NCBI GenBank assembly: GCA_001642005.1
Contig: LWCA01000118.1
Coordinates: 1 to 51,461, forward strand
Reading direction: 5' to 3'
Length of the DNA: 51,461 nucleotides
Origin: Intoshia linei
Taxonomy: Eukaryota; Orthonectida; Rhopaluridae
Numbering within the stretch: the first letter of the stretch is position 1; each line of letters starts with the position of its first letter. Positions 21,701 to 33,230 of the stretch are shown here, in pieces. A program made the position numbers and the translations under genes. The notes below the pieces were generated by a model, which did no database searches, was not told the origin of the DNA, and worked only from the letters and a program-made list of their open reading frames with translations.

Positions 21701-24700
21701 ACTAAGTGATCAAAATAAAGCAATTCTGAATGCTTTAGAAATTAGTCTTACAAAGGAAAATTCAAGTTCTATGTTTTCCCCGAAAAGTTCTAAACTTAAA
21801 GGTTCGTTACTTCATAATTGGGCATACCATTTTAATATGGTTGGTCAGATTCAAAGCAAAGAAAACATGTTTGTTATGCTCCGAAGTCTTCAACCACTCC
21901 TTAAAGAAGCTTTAAATAAACGTCGCCCTGGGTTGGTATTGGAAGATAAATTTAACGTGTTTGGTCCACTCACTTGGAAAGATTTTCATTTAATGTCGGG
22001 TAGGAGTAGTCCCAATGAAACTTGTTGTTCACTTTCTCATCCAATGATATTGACTGCTGGAAAAAACGACCAAAATGTGATGGTACATCCTTATGCAGTG
22101 AAATACTGGAAGTCTTTATCCTTGAAACCCATATCTGGTGCTAGAAAATTTAAATACGTTTGTATTACGATGAATCAGCAAAATATTTTTCAATTTATCA
22201 AAAGTTTTATCGAAAAAGTAGCCAATGAATTTTTGTTTTGCGATTTGGGAAAATTAAATCCATGTTACATTGCAGAATTTAATGGTGAGTTTATCCAAAT
22301 TGATGGAGAAATGGTTAAAAACTTGACTGAAAATCAAAGAGAACAAAAACACTTTGATTTAGGTACAAATTTATTTGCTCAAAATTTATACATGTTTTTT
22401 AATGTTTTAGAATTTTACATTATACCAATTTTAACTAAATATTTTACCAATAATTTCCATAAAAATTTGACATTTGTTGTATATATTATAGATACGTTTA
22501 AATTTTTGGGTCTTCAAGAAAAATACCGTAAAACGAGCACATTGTATTTAATTGGTATTTTTAATAAATTGATTAAATCCTTGCCAGACTATTTAAAACC
22601 TATTGTAAATTTAAAAATACTTCCTCTCAGATATATCCTTGATGCTCCAAATTGGCAAAAATCTTACCAATCCGTATCTTTTCAAATTTACAACATGTCA
22701 AATTACCATTCTGATAAATTTTCTACCATATCTACTCATTCTTTTTATCAAAATTCTATTCACTTGAATAATCGAAAAATAAAAGATTATCAGGATGTAA
22801 AACTGCAGCGTAAATGTAAACCATTCATTTTGGCTCCGCGCAGGGAACCTGTGGCTCGATTATTAGAAACTAAAACCGGTGTCAATTTTGATCCAGATAT
22901 ATTGTCTAAATACAAAAATTACAATAAACCGGCACCCATACCTTTATCAAATACCAGTTTCAGAGATGATTCATCAACCATTGTCCTCAACGTGGCTTAT
23001 GTACCGAGTAATGATCAAAAACTCATTATTGTTACATACACTGACAGTACAACTGAATTACTTGATAAGTTTATAGTGAATATGGACACTATCATAGACA
23101 AGTTCAATTCTCCCGTCCGAATAGCTATCAAGAGAATTTGGAGGCATCTTAAAAATATCGTAATTAGGGGTAATTTGGATGCCAGGTTAGTTATTACTCG
23201 GCTAGGAGTGATGGGACACAATGAAATTAAAGCCTGGGGTAGATTAATTAATAGGCATGGCTTGTTTTTACATCCCTCTTCTATCAAATCTTGTAATATA
23301 TGCAATGAGTACAAATCAAGTTATTCTCTCAATGTTAATGGAAAATTCCGTTCCATTTGCTTATTGTCTTTTATTCCAAACTGTAAACTCATTATACTTA
23401 CCGATTATATTAAAAAAGCTGAACAAAAGTTTAATCAAACTGGCAATAATCTTGGAACCCCGAAAGACTTTAACTCTACTCATATTATGGTTTTTCCTGT
23501 TTCCGCCAATGCACATGTAATTTCCTATTATATTTGTATCCCTAATTATATAATATGCTACGCAATATTATTTTGTGTGTGTTCTACTTTATTTCAATTA
23601 CTACCAGTCTTACAATTTTATAAAGTCCACATTTTAATTAGTTTTTTCCGGGTGTTGGCAAATAAATTTCAACCTCTCATCTCACATCTTAGGGGTCAAA
23701 AACCACAATTGTTCTTTTTTTTGAAAATCAAACGAGTTGGAGAGTTAAAAAAACTATATACGCTAATACTGATTTTGAGATCATAAACATTATCATAAAT
23801 TTAAATTTAAAAAAATTGTATATTCAGGGCCAAAACCACAAATTACCCCTTTTTTATGAAAACAGCCCTAGCATTTAAAAAAATTACAGGTGGTACAGTT
23901 GTATCCTGTTAACACACACAAAAAATTGAAAGTACAGTTGTATCCTGTTAACACACATAAAAAATTTCAATCCGAATAAGTGACGACCTTCACGGTAAAA
24001 AAAGCATTTAATTCATATCTTTTTTTCCGAAATATTTTAAAATGTGAAATAATTAACGGTCCGAAATTTAAAAAAAAAAAAAATTATTTTGATAGAGCTT
24101 ATTCCAGTTGATATAAATACAAAATTTCAATCCCAGAAATTTACGCATTCTCGATGAAAAATAATTTTTAATATATTATCAACCAATATTTTTTAAATAT
24201 TTCGATTAAAATAAAAATTGAAAATGTAAATTTGATCATACAATTTCAAAAAAAATGTGAATTGTTTGGGAACCACTCGTTTAAAGGATTGATAATAGTG
24301 AATAGTAGGATTTTTAAATTAGATTTTCATCATGAATTTATTTTTTTGGTAGAATAAAAATGTGCCCTCCGCAGAGCTAGGTGATGTTTGTACGTAGTAC
24401 ATAACAGTCAACCTAGTTTCTGATATCTGTGGTAATAATGACTTTTAATTAGTTATATTTATAGGTTTCCTCGTTCCACCAATTTTTTCAGTTAATTCCA
24501 AAAAGTTTCGAGTGTATTTAGATCAGGTGATTGGGAGAGCCATTCTAATACTTTGACCAATTGCTAAAAGCGGACCACTTTTTACAAAACGTGGTCTTCT
24601 TAATCTGTCGCTACTGTAATGAATACAATATTTTATAGATTCCTTGTAGTAAAGACTGGGAAGATAATGATCACTTTGGAGTATATGACGGAGGAGGAGC

Positions 24701-25330
24701 AAATGATGCGAATAAGCTCCTTGACGTTTTCCCAGACATGGAAAAATCGATTATGGAAGCCGACATGGCAGATATTTTGGAAGCAATGGTGCCAGCCACA
24801 GAAAATAACATAAATTTAACACCTCATTCCAATTATTTTAATTTGGAAGATCAAGCTGAGTCTGAACCAATGCTCCTGGAACAACCAATGGCAGTTGGTT
24901 ATTATGTCAGTACAGTAATTGAACGAAATATTCATTCTTGGTTTAATTTATCAAATACCCAATATTCAAATAATTTTTTCAATTCAAGTCCCATCAATTT
25001 TAAAGTATATGTAAAATTTTCATTATAATTGTATTTTTAGGCTTTGTTACATATAAATATCAGCCGAGTTTCATTTACGGGTGAAATTAATGAAAACAGA
25101 AATGAAAAATCCGCTCAAAGTATTCTCGATGCTCGCCAACCTCCAAGTGTTTTACGGTAACCTTTATACCTATTATAATTTTGAATGGTAAGTTTAGTTT
25201 TGTCTTGAAAATGTTCAATGACCTCTCTTGGATGACAATTGACATGGAAAATGGAAAACGTAAAAGCGCTCTTCCAATACATATACTGATGCTGTTGGAA
25301 TTGCACCAATCTTTAGACTACATTTTTTGA
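15797..25330 (+). CDS. MED13: Mediator complex subunit 13 (MED13)
   Basis: Five exons: 15797-16866, 19880-23516, 24639-25004, 25041-25156 and 25198-25330; all phases agree and give 1773 residues (human 2174). MED13 links the CDK8 kinase module to core Mediator and controls RNA polymerase II transcription. N-terminal matches are SLQDCYTNVFCL, GIRWK, WRRV and RFGKWFVKP. The middle has TICVCNNG and GPLTWKDFHLMSGR (family GPLTWQQFHKMAGR), then RLGVMGHNEIKAWGRL and HIMVFPVSAN. The C-terminus has AVGYYVST, SWFNL, PPSVLRFVLK and SALPIHILML, all collinear with the family. The 3013-nt first intron carries minisatellite units, a piggyBac MITE and a repeat R2 fragment; the 1122-nt second intron carries an R2 copy and a Tc1 relic. 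If the second intron is not spliced, the frame continues 89 codons into R2 and stops at 23786. Confidence 0.94.
17010..19324. repeat. Repeats in MED13 intron 1
   Basis: Recognised parts are as follows. A hairpin-type terminus on the minus strand at about 17020-17085 contains TTGTTTGTACCAAGTACATAAC. A one-ended hAT-like terminus CAGGGGTGCACAACATGC starts at 18254. Minisatellite units of the GGTTGGTAAAATTGG type lie at 18600-18900. An R2 fragment with TCTACGCATTCCTGGTGAAAA lies at about 18990-19200. The 17090-18250 part is plain AT-rich sequence with nothing recognised. Confidence 0.6.
19325..19777. mobile_element. piggyBac-type MITE
   Basis: The 453-bp element starts CCCATATATTCCCAG after TTAA (19321-19324) and ends CTGGGAGTATATGGG before TTAT (19778-19781). 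Fourteen of 15 terminal bases are inverted repeats. CCC/GGG ends next to TTAA indicate piggyBac; the right target copy has one mutation. It has no coding capacity and lies in MED13 intron 1, ending 102 bp before exon 2. Confidence 0.75.
23540..24290. repeat. Repeat R2, copy A (MED13 intron 2)
   Basis: Roughly 750 bp match other R2 copies at about 28930-29235, 32180-32850, 36890-37640 and 18990-19200. Shared landmarks in order are TATATAATATGCT, TCCACTTTATTTCAAT (TCTACTTTATTTCAAT here), TTTTATAAAGTCCAC, the AAACGAGTTGGAG block, AAAATCATAAACATTATCAT, GTTGTATCCTGTTAACACAC, AGTGACGACCTTCACGG, GAGCTTATTCCAGTTGATAT and TTACGCATTC. This copy has a local tandem duplication of the GTTGTATCCTGTTAACACAC segment. 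No target duplication or coding region was found, so the element class is unknown. Its start lies just after the MED13 donor at 23517. Confidence 0.8.
24360..24416 (+). mobile_element. Helitron-like 3' terminus
   Basis: The sequence contains CCCTCCGCAGAGCTAGGTG, then a hairpin-forming TGTTTGTACGTAGTACATAACA, a short spacer and CTAG at 24413-24416 followed by T. A better copy at 33231-33284 has a perfect stem. Helitrons end in a hairpin followed within about ten bases by CTRR and insert before T. The 5' end was not found. Confidence 0.45.
24440..24620 (-). pseudogene. Tc1-type transposase relic, C-terminal fragment
   Basis: The minus strand reads KVLEWLSQSPDLNTLETFW, a diverged form of the Tc1/mariner block WPSQSPDLNPIENLW that precedes the last catalytic residue. 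Upstream residues are frameshifted. It lies in MED13 intron 2, immediately before exon 3, and is not expected to be coding. Confidence 0.7.
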
Positions 25331-25575
25331 TGGAATAATTAATTACCAAATTATTGTATTTATGGGGAATTGTATATATTGTATATTTTAAGATTGTTTA
25401 TACTTTATTTTTAAATATATTTATTATTTCAAGTTTTACTCAAAAACAATAGATTTGTGTTACGTGAGATATAGTAATCATGAATCTGCTATTCACCAGA
25501 GCAAATAGGTCATACATTTATAAGTATTATTGTACATTGATTAATGTTGAATTGCTATTATATTTTTGTACATAA

Positions 25576-27685
25576 ATGTCGATAGTTGACTTGAAGAATG
25601 GCAATTTTGAGGATAAAGCGGATCCAATTCCTGAAAAAGTAATAGAAAACACTACTACAGACTCCATTGATTCAAATCACATTGAAAACGAGTCTGTGAG
25701 TTTGGAATCATCCGTAGAAAACACTGGCTATAAATCATCTGAAAATGAATTTAATTCAAGCAGTTCATCAAAGATGTTTAAAACTACTAGATGGTTTCGA
25801 TGCGGTTCAAAGGAATCGGCCGACGTGTATAAAAACATTATGGATGGATTCAAAACTTCTAGCTTAATGTCTAAATTATCATGCCGCAACTCTGAAAGTA
25901 TTTGCAACTCTAACGGCGGAATCGAAGATAAATTGCTCCATTACAATAAACCTGGAAATTTAAACGGTGAATTGGATGGAAAAATTGTAATATACCAAGA
26001 TGGTTCTCAAGTAATTGGATCAGAAACGGATTACGCCAATTACGCGAAAGGTGCTGTAGGTTCTCACAAAAAAATTGTAAATAGGGAGAAAAATGAAGAT
26101 GAATTTGTGCGCCATTACAAATGTAAATTGTCCAATACACATCGAAAAATATTTATGAAACTCTTTTTACAAATACCACTCGGACACCGTCCTATTGGTA
26201 TCAACTTTACTAGTAAAAGCAACCAACCCGTTGTTTTGGCTCCATCGCATACAATACTTGTATTTTACGTGTCTATTAATGGTCAAGATGTAGTAGAGGA
26301 ATACTGTGACGGCAGTCAAGTTCAAATAAAAAAACAAATACATAGAGTTAAACGAAACGACTCTGATTTTCGCAAATCACAGATCAGCTTAAACGCAGAA
26401 AGCTACCAGGGTGTCAAAAATTCCTATTCAACTTCGTTAAATAAGATTAGTCGTCAATTCTCTACAACCGGAAGCGAGTGCATCAACCCATTTCAAAATT
26501 TAAGTTGTATACTTTTTTGTAGAAATGGAGCAATCAAAAATTCATTCCTAACATTTTATTGTGCCAATATTGAAAATAATTTTCACTATATACATGTGCC
26601 TATTGTAGCCTCAGTGAATGACATTTTACCCTCCCCTTTAGAATCAATCAACCTGGCATTTTCGCGTAAACTGATTCCTATTATCATGAATTGTCAGTTT
26701 GGAAAAGTCCGCGTCGATATCAAAGTGAGACTCGCCTATAATTTGCATTCCTTCAATTATGTGTATATTAATCAACAAGGCAAATTGTTGTCTCTATTTA
26801 GAATGGGTACTCTGAAATTGAGTCAAATTCAAAGATTACCCAATTTAAATGCTAGTGTTATTAATGACATTCATTTGCATAATGATTTGTCTAAAGCCAA
26901 AAAATATTCAATTTGTTTTGACGATTTGTCTTTTTCCGTTAGCTTTTCGTTTTACATTAAAAAGTCTACAAAATCCTATTTGTTGCATCTTTTTGATATT
27001 AAATGCATACGTGAAATGTACACTGCTCAAGATGTGTCTTCTATGCGAGATAAAACTATTGTTTTTTTAATTTTATTGTTTTTATTGTTATTTAGAGTTT
27101 AGCGGATGAATTTTTTACAAAAAAGTATAATCTAAAAGTTAAACCTACTAGTGTCATATTTACGTCCAATAAATTTTTAAAAGTTTCTAGAAATGCTCTC
27201 AATGGTGTTAAGGAACAATTCAATTACATTGATTTCATTGGATTGTGGATAAATCGAAAACAACCCTTGAATCCCTTAGCATATGGTAATTTTTGTCGTT
27301 GCTTTTTATAATAATATTTGTTATCCGGTATACTTTTTTAATAATGCCATCTTTAACTTACAGGTTAGTATGAGCAGTTTCCGCCCGTAGCACATAATAT
27401 ATTATTTTAGTTTATGATTCCTGTAATCTAAACTTTGTATTCTTCGCATAATTATTATAATAGTTAATCATTTCATGATTACAATTAGTAATTATTTATT
27501 ACATAGGTTCAATGATTGGTGGGAGTATAAGAATGTTTGCTCAAGGAGGAACAACATGGGAAATTGCACCATTTGATCACAGCACACGCAGCCAGTCACC
27601 TTTGATTCTAATCAAAAACAAATACATATATCGCATGCTATCAAATACAGGTCAAATAATATCAAACGCCAAAAGACAAAGATAA
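25576..27685 (+). CDS. Uncharacterised 617-residue protein
   Basis: Three exons with agreeing phases: 25576-27060, 27096-27285 and 27507-27685. I do not recognise the protein. Residues 1-110 are rich in Ser, Asn and Glu and look disordered. Residues 110-500 read as a beta-rich globular region, with two similar acidic turns, IYQDGSQVIG and YCDGSQVQIK, about 90 residues apart. The last 120 residues contain VIFTSNKFLKVSRNAL, YIDFIGLWINR and GGSIRMFAQGGTTWEIAPFD, ending in a basic NAKRQR tail. There is no signal peptide or membrane segment, so it is likely intracellular. It starts 245 bp after MED13 on the same strand. The intact 1485-bp first exon and matching splice phases argue that it is a real gene. 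Confidence 0.75.
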
Positions 27686-27952
27686 ATTTGTAAATAAAAT
27701 TTAAAATACTTTTGCTAATAATATAAATGGAAAAATAAATCAATCAGTAGCATGTAACATGATATTTAATGATTCTAAAATGCATTTAAATTATGGTTAA
27801 CTTTTAATTTATAAACACACCTATAGTCAGCTGACAAAAAATGAATGTGTCAGATTATCCATTTATCATGATTCATCGTTAGTAGACTATTTCTTTAATC
27901 TAGAAAAATGAGTTGATTAAGACTTAATTCTCATCACTATTTAACTTTTAAA

Positions 27953-30900
27953 ATGTTGAGTAATTTAGGATTTACAAGATTAATTATATTTTTCTATTGT
28001 ATACATGTTAACGTTTGTGGATATTCTGAAAACGGTATAATGTTTATTTATTTTATGTACTGTATTGTGTATTTTATAAACATAGACACAACAAATAAAT
28101 TTCATCGTATTCAATTTTTTGAAAACGTTTGTCTCGGAAAGGATAAAAATATATCTACTGTAGTTATATATGAAAATGACTATTTAATATTCACCAATAA
28201 GGTATTCAATAATATCTGTAGGCATTATTTCCATAACTTAAATAGTATTTATGGCAATTACCAATTTTGAAGGAAAATGTGAATGTTACAAATGACTTTA
28301 CAAAATTTAAAAAAATAAGACTGGATCTATTTTGGAAAAATTTACCAACTGATAACATAGATGCTGTCGTATCAATTGACAAATATCAAATGATTCTTTT
28401 TTCAGGTATACAGCATACGCATATAAACTAGTTTAGAGGGTTTATTCTTATCTGAATATATGGTTGACTCAACCATAAACAAGTCATATTCAACTTTTTG
28501 CATAATAAAGTGTTTTTTGTTTTATATGCCCCAAATTTAACAATTTTTCGATTAACTTTTTGGGCCATCTGACCAATTTTGGGAGTTCTGCCTATTGAAG
28601 CATTTATTAATTTGTTTCAGACAAATTCTAAATACTGTATATTGTATTTACCGTTTACAATTTTACATATTTGTATCTGCTTTTTGTTTTTACATTGTGT
28701 CGACTTAGTCGATTCGACTACTGTTATAAGAAAGGGAAAGTTTTTCCTGAATTATAAAAAAATCAAAATAGTCATGGTGATGTTTAATTTTAGTATTAAT
28801 TTCATCTTTATTAACAAAACTAAGATTTTTATTTTGAAAATAAACTACAGTATAACCTATTATTTCCCTGACTACTTTTAAATTTTACTTTTATCCAGCG
28901 ATGTTTTAATTTTATGATAAATTCAATTCTTACTTATATAATATGCTAATCAAGATTTGTTTTGTGTGTGTGTGTTCCACTTTATTTCAATAACTATCAG
29001 TCTTAGAATTTTATAAAGTCCACATTTCAATTACAGTTTTTTGCGGGATAAATAATAAGATAAATTTCAACCTCCCGAACTCACATCTTACGGGTCAAAA
29101 ACCCCTGTTGTCCATTTTTTTAAAAATTAAACGAGTTGGAGATTTTAAAAAAATATATACGCTGATGCGAATTTTAAAATCATAAACATTATCATAAATT
29201 TTAAAAAATTATATCTTCATGGCCAAAATCCCAAATTCGCCATATTAGTGACATTACCGACTCGGGATCATTTTAGCACAAGTGACTACCGTAGCAATTA
29301 CTATTGGAGAATAAAATGAAATTAAAAAATATTTTTAATCTAGGACAAAAATATTGGATGTACAAGGACAATCGATTGCTCCCTAAATTTTTTCTTAATG
29401 GGTTCGAGTATTATTACGATACAAAAATCAGTAATGTTTCGAAAATTGATGCAATCGGATGGTTACCTCGTGAATCAATGGGAAGTAAAGATTACGTATT
29501 GTATGCTATTGCAGGAGGTTACGTGTGGATCGTACACAGTACAGAACTAAAAGTTGCAATATTTCCTCCATTGTCTTTTAATTATATTACATCATTTTTA
29601 CAAACTCACACAATCAAAAATCGAATTGAAGCCATAATTGAAGATTATATAGGTACGTTTTAAAATTACAATTATAGAGTCAGTGTGTAATGCACAATGT
29701 TCACAAGAAGGAATATGCACCCATAAAATACACCTTAATTTTGTTACTCTGCATGTATATCAGTGATTCCTAACGTGAGCGATGGCGCCATCTAAGGTCG
29801 GTATAAGGGATTGGAACCGACCCCACTCCACTCAATTATAAAAGAAAAAATATATTGCTTAAAAGGAGGCGGTAGACCAAATAAGTTTTGGAACACGTGT
29901 ACTATATCATTGATAATTATTATTAATTATAATATATATTAATAACTATTATAATACTACATACTCAATTATTTTACAATAGAAAATCAGTAAAATTAAA
30001 TGTTACTATATTATAATTGCATAATTGTACATATAAATAAATGCAATTTACATTATGCATTGTACAATTGTATGTATTAATGATGTCAAATCAATCAATT
30101 TATTTATCAAATATGTATCGATTTTAAATTAGTCAGTTCAATTGTACAAAATAAAAAATTTTTTTTTTATAACAAAATTTATGAAGCATATAGTTTATTT
30201 TAACTTAAATTTAAAAAATTTTACAATTAATCAGTCATTTTATAAATTGTATACACATTTTAAATCGTCATAATTTTGAATTAGCGAGGATAATTAGCGC
30301 TTACAATTAAACGAGTTCCACTGTAAATATATCAAATTATATTATACAGTTTAAGTCCTTATTAACGGAATTTTTGTTAGAGGAAATTCCATTTTAACGG
30401 AATTTTGAATTATTTATTTTTTTTAACAAATTTGTATGTACTAAAAATTCCGTTAATAAAAATTTTATTTCTACAGCTCTAGATTCCAGAGTTTAGAATA
30501 TATTTTAAATGACTATCATAAATATAAATTAATTTTTGTATATAAATAAATGTCAATTTATTACGTTTGTATTAAATTTTTAATAGATATTAAATTAGAT
30601 GGCGTTAATTAGAAATAATTACCACCATTGCGGAAATATCATTTTTAACTTTATTATATTTCTGTATATAATTTAAAATTTTTTACGCACCCAAAAAACT
30701 TCTGTGAACCTTATGAGTCCACAAGGACGCCGTTGGTAATGTTTTGTATATAGTACTTCGTCATATGTATTATTCAAAAACTCATAATAACAAGAAATGT
30801 GACCATTTAATGGTTTTTATTAAAAAACATTCTGTTAACTAGGGTGTTACTATGGGGAAAATTCCATATTAATATATTAATAAGGACTTAGACTGTATTT

Positions 30901-31134
30901 ATCTATATTATATTATTTATTGTTAGTATATATTTAGACAAAGCTTTTTACGTTTTAATTAATTCAACATATTATAAATTGGACATTATGCAATCAAATA
31001 TGAACATTACCAAAAAAATGCCTAGTACATTACAAAAATATTGTCAATATGCCATTATAAAAAACGAAGAAAAAAACAGTGCACATGTACATTACCAAAT
31101 GTGTTTCTTTATATTTATTATTTATTTATTTTAA
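27953..31134 (+). CDS. Secreted hemopexin-repeat protein
   Basis: Five exons: 27953-28034, 28086-28201, 28273-28405, 29344-29652 and 30938-31134; phases agree and give 278 residues. Exon 1 encodes a hydrophobic signal peptide (LIIFFYCIHVNVC). The rest follows the four-blade hemopexin propeller seen in matrix metalloproteases. Blade 1 has VCLGKDKN, VVIYENDYLIF and then FWKNLP. Blade 2 has NIDAVVSIDKYQMILFSG and QKYWMYKDNRL. Blade 3 has KIDAIGWLP and GYVWIVHSTEL. Blade 4 has DKAFYVLINSTYYKLD and ends near a Cys (QKYCQ), like the disulfide-forming Cys that closes the domain. No protease catalytic domain or HExxH motif is present. The C-terminus is short and hydrophobic (CFFIFIIYLF), which may be a membrane or GPI signal. 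Function is unknown; scaffold, inhibitor or ligand binding are possible. Confidence 0.72.
28406..29343. repeat. Repeat R2, copy B, in a hemopexin-gene intron
   Basis: About 28930-29235 matches the 5' part of R2: TATATAATATGCTAATC, TCCACTTTATTTCAATAACT, TTTTATAAAGTCCACATTTC, AAACGAGTTGGAGATTTT and CATAAACATTATCAT. The 3' part seen in copies A and C is missing. The first 520 bp of this intron (28406-28929) have no recognised feature; open frames there have no homology. Confidence 0.7.
29761..30323. mobile_element. Probable hAT-type MITE
   Basis: The segment starts CAGTGATTCCTAACGTG and ends GAGTTCCACTG, an imperfect CAGTG...CACTG inverted pair typical of hAT. No convincing 8-bp target duplication is left, so the right end is uncertain. 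It sits in the last intron of the hemopexin gene. Confidence 0.4.
30347..30895. mobile_element. TA-target MITE, intact copy (family M, copy 1)
   Basis: The ends are CAGTTTAAGTCCTTATTAA and TTAATAAGGACTTAGACTG, a near-perfect inverted repeat flanked by TA (30345-30346 and 30896-30897). CAGT ends and a TA duplication fit the pogo/Tigger branch of Tc1/mariner. The 549-bp interior has no coding region. Its value is as an undisturbed reference for the nested copy at 33461-35511, which shares blocks such as TTGCGGAAATATCATTT and ACAAGAAATATGACCATTTA with it, the second with one change (AAATGTGAC here). Confidence 0.85.
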
Positions 31135-31334
31135 TCTAATTTATGTCAAAAAATAAAATTAATTTTAATCCAATGATTGCAAATATTGCACTTTGTACAC
31201 ATTTGACTATAAATATCTGTAATCAGTGACGGTTCGTATTACAACTACTTTGGGGTCATTCTGTGGTTCAATTGTATTTATCGATGAAATTTTTTCATTT
31301 GATGTAACTATCTACGTAAGATTTTTCGAATAAA

Positions 31335-31470
31335 CCCCCATTATCACATTGCATTTAACTATTATCACATTGAAAGTAATTGCTATCACATTGACAATCG
31401 TTATTCCATTTTTAATTTAGTTATTATCACATCGGTTGTAGTTATTATCATATCGATAGTGAAATAATAT
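31335..31470. repeat. Degenerate tandem repeat
   Basis: Four to five copies of a unit containing TATTATCACATTG or TTATTATCACATCG occur at roughly 25-30 bp spacing. It lies between the hemopexin gene and the sortilin-like fragment. The rest of 31135-31791 is AT-rich without a recognised gene. Confidence 0.55.
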
Positions 31471-31791
31471 AAACTTAATTGTTTATATTTGACACTTAAA
31501 ATAATAACAATGTTCAAAGTGATAATTTTTTGAAATTTTCAATTTGGAATCACGAACCTTAATACTATCTTAGTCGGCTCGGTTATAGTTGTTAGCCTAA
31601 AAAAAATTTTGAACAATAAATTGAAAATACTTTTAATTGTATTTTTAAATAAAACAAATATAGAAAATTACACAAAGTTGATTCTAAATATTCTCAAACT
31701 TAAATTAATCATTTCATTATATTAATAATAAATAAACATATTAATTAAACTTTATTTATTATTTATACCTGTCAAGGTTGACTCTGTTTAA

Positions 31792-32179
31792 ATGAGTTTA
31801 TTTACAATTAACACAATTTTACTTCTACAATTATTCAACTCTAATAGAATATTTTCAATCGACACTCCATCATATTACGTTGTTTCACATTACTACATTA
31901 AAATCCACAAAGAAATTGAAATTTTCAAATATATTAAATTTTCTTTAAAATCAGTTGATAAATATCAAAGATATCTTACTCTAAGAGTTAAAGTTAATAA
32001 TAAAAAAATGACTATTGTTGTAGTAAAAATATTAAACTATCAAAAAATAATACATACCAAGTACAAAATGGATGTTGACAAAGAAATTTATTCTGAAGAT
32101 GGTCGACTTATTCTGTACGATTCCAATCAAAATGGTTTCTATTATATTGATGGATACACAGTCGATTTTTTTGACACAA
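31792..32179 (+). pseudogene. Sortilin/VPS10-like receptor, N-terminal fragment
   Basis: The open frame begins with a signal peptide (MSLFTINTILLLQLFNSN). It then shows the pattern of VPS10 propeller blades: KEIYSEDGRLILYDS, NGFYYIDGYTVDFFDTIF, comparable with sortilin [24 protein letters not shown]. Sortilin-family receptors bind ligands in the Golgi and route them to endosomes. Coding similarity runs straight into repeat R2 at about 32180 with no plausible splice donor in between; the frame then ends at 32209-32211 inside R2. The exon therefore looks interrupted by the insertion. The middle propeller blades expected before the C-terminal exons at 35560 were not found. It could also be a separate diverged gene. 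Confidence 0.5.
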
Positions 32180-32850
32180 TTTTTGAAAATCAAACGAGTT
32201 GGAGAATTTAAAAAAATATATACGCTGATGCAGATTTTAAAATCATAAACATTATCATAATTTTAAATGCTGATGCGGATTTTAAAATCATAAACATTAT
32301 CATAAATTTAAATTTAAAAAAATACACTGATGCGGATTTTAAAATCATAAACATTATCATAAATTTAAATTTAAAAAAATTATATTTTCAAAGCCAAAAC
32401 CAGAAATTCCCCTTCCTTTTTTTTTGAAAACATCTCTAGAATTTCACAAAATTTACAGGTGGTAGAGTTGTATCCTTTTAACACACACAGAAAATTTCAA
32501 TCCCAATAAGTGACGACTTCACGGTCAAAAAAGCATTTTAGTATTCATATATTTTTTCTAATATTTTATTAAATCAAAAAATGTGAAATAATTAACAATC
32601 CGAAAATTAAAAAAAAAAATTATTCTGATAGAGCTTATTCCAGTTGATATAAATACAAAATTTCAACCCCAGAAATCTACGCATTCCCGGTGAAAAATAA
32701 TTTTTAATATATTATCAACCAATATTTTTTAAATATTTCGATTAAAATCAAAAATTGAAAATGTAAATATTCATCCTACAATTTCAAAAAAAATGTGCAT
32801 TGTACGTCTACACATTTCCAATAAAAACTTATGGGTGAAAATCTATATAA
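32180..32850. repeat. Repeat R2, copy C, 5' truncated
   Basis: Copy C begins at the AAACGAGTTGGAG block and runs to the TTTACACATTTCCAATA-like end. It lacks the first 200 bp present in copies A and B. It contains a local triplication (32220-32375) of the CTGATGCGGATTTTAAAATC ATAAACATTATCAT segment. It follows the sortilin-like N-terminal exon directly. Confidence 0.8.
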
Positions 32851-33230
32851 TTCATTCCTTCGGAATTTTTTTCATTGCTAAGCAATTTTTAAATTTCAAA
32901 TTTTCATTTTCAAAAAATTCTGTAAATTTTAATTTAATTATGACACTACAGCAACGTATTTATAAGATTAAATTTATACTAACTTAAAACGTTATTTTTT
33001 TACTCATTTTTGAAATTTAAAATATAATGCCAAAAAGAAAAGCAACATTCACAAGAAAAAACGCCAAAATGTTTTTAAATAGTTAATTTAATTATTATCA
33101 TCACCTGGAAAAAAATAAATAACAATTATATGATGTACGGTAAGACATTTTTGGTAGTCTTATTTTAATTGATTAGTATAAGTGATTTAAACCATAATAG
33201 ATTTAATTTTTAATGTTACAATTAAAATGT
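32851..33230. other. No gene recognised
   Basis: AT-rich sequence between R2 and the hairpin terminus. No VPS10 exon could be identified, although the missing central blades of the receptor would be expected here. Confidence 0.4.

Noticed and set aside
28579-28881. 100-codon open frame in the hemopexin gene intron
   Set aside because: No homology, low-complexity hydrophobic translation, and it lies in an intron whose flanking exons join in phase.
29678-29760. Cysteine-rich exon-like segment (CNAQCSQEGICTH) after the third hemopexin blade
   Set aside because: The intron before it would be only 25 nt, and the exon at 30938 continues blade 4 in the correct phase instead.
31335-31470. CRISPR-like array
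   Set aside because: Units are degenerate, spacers are not unique and the genome is eukaryotic; it is a decayed tandem repeat.
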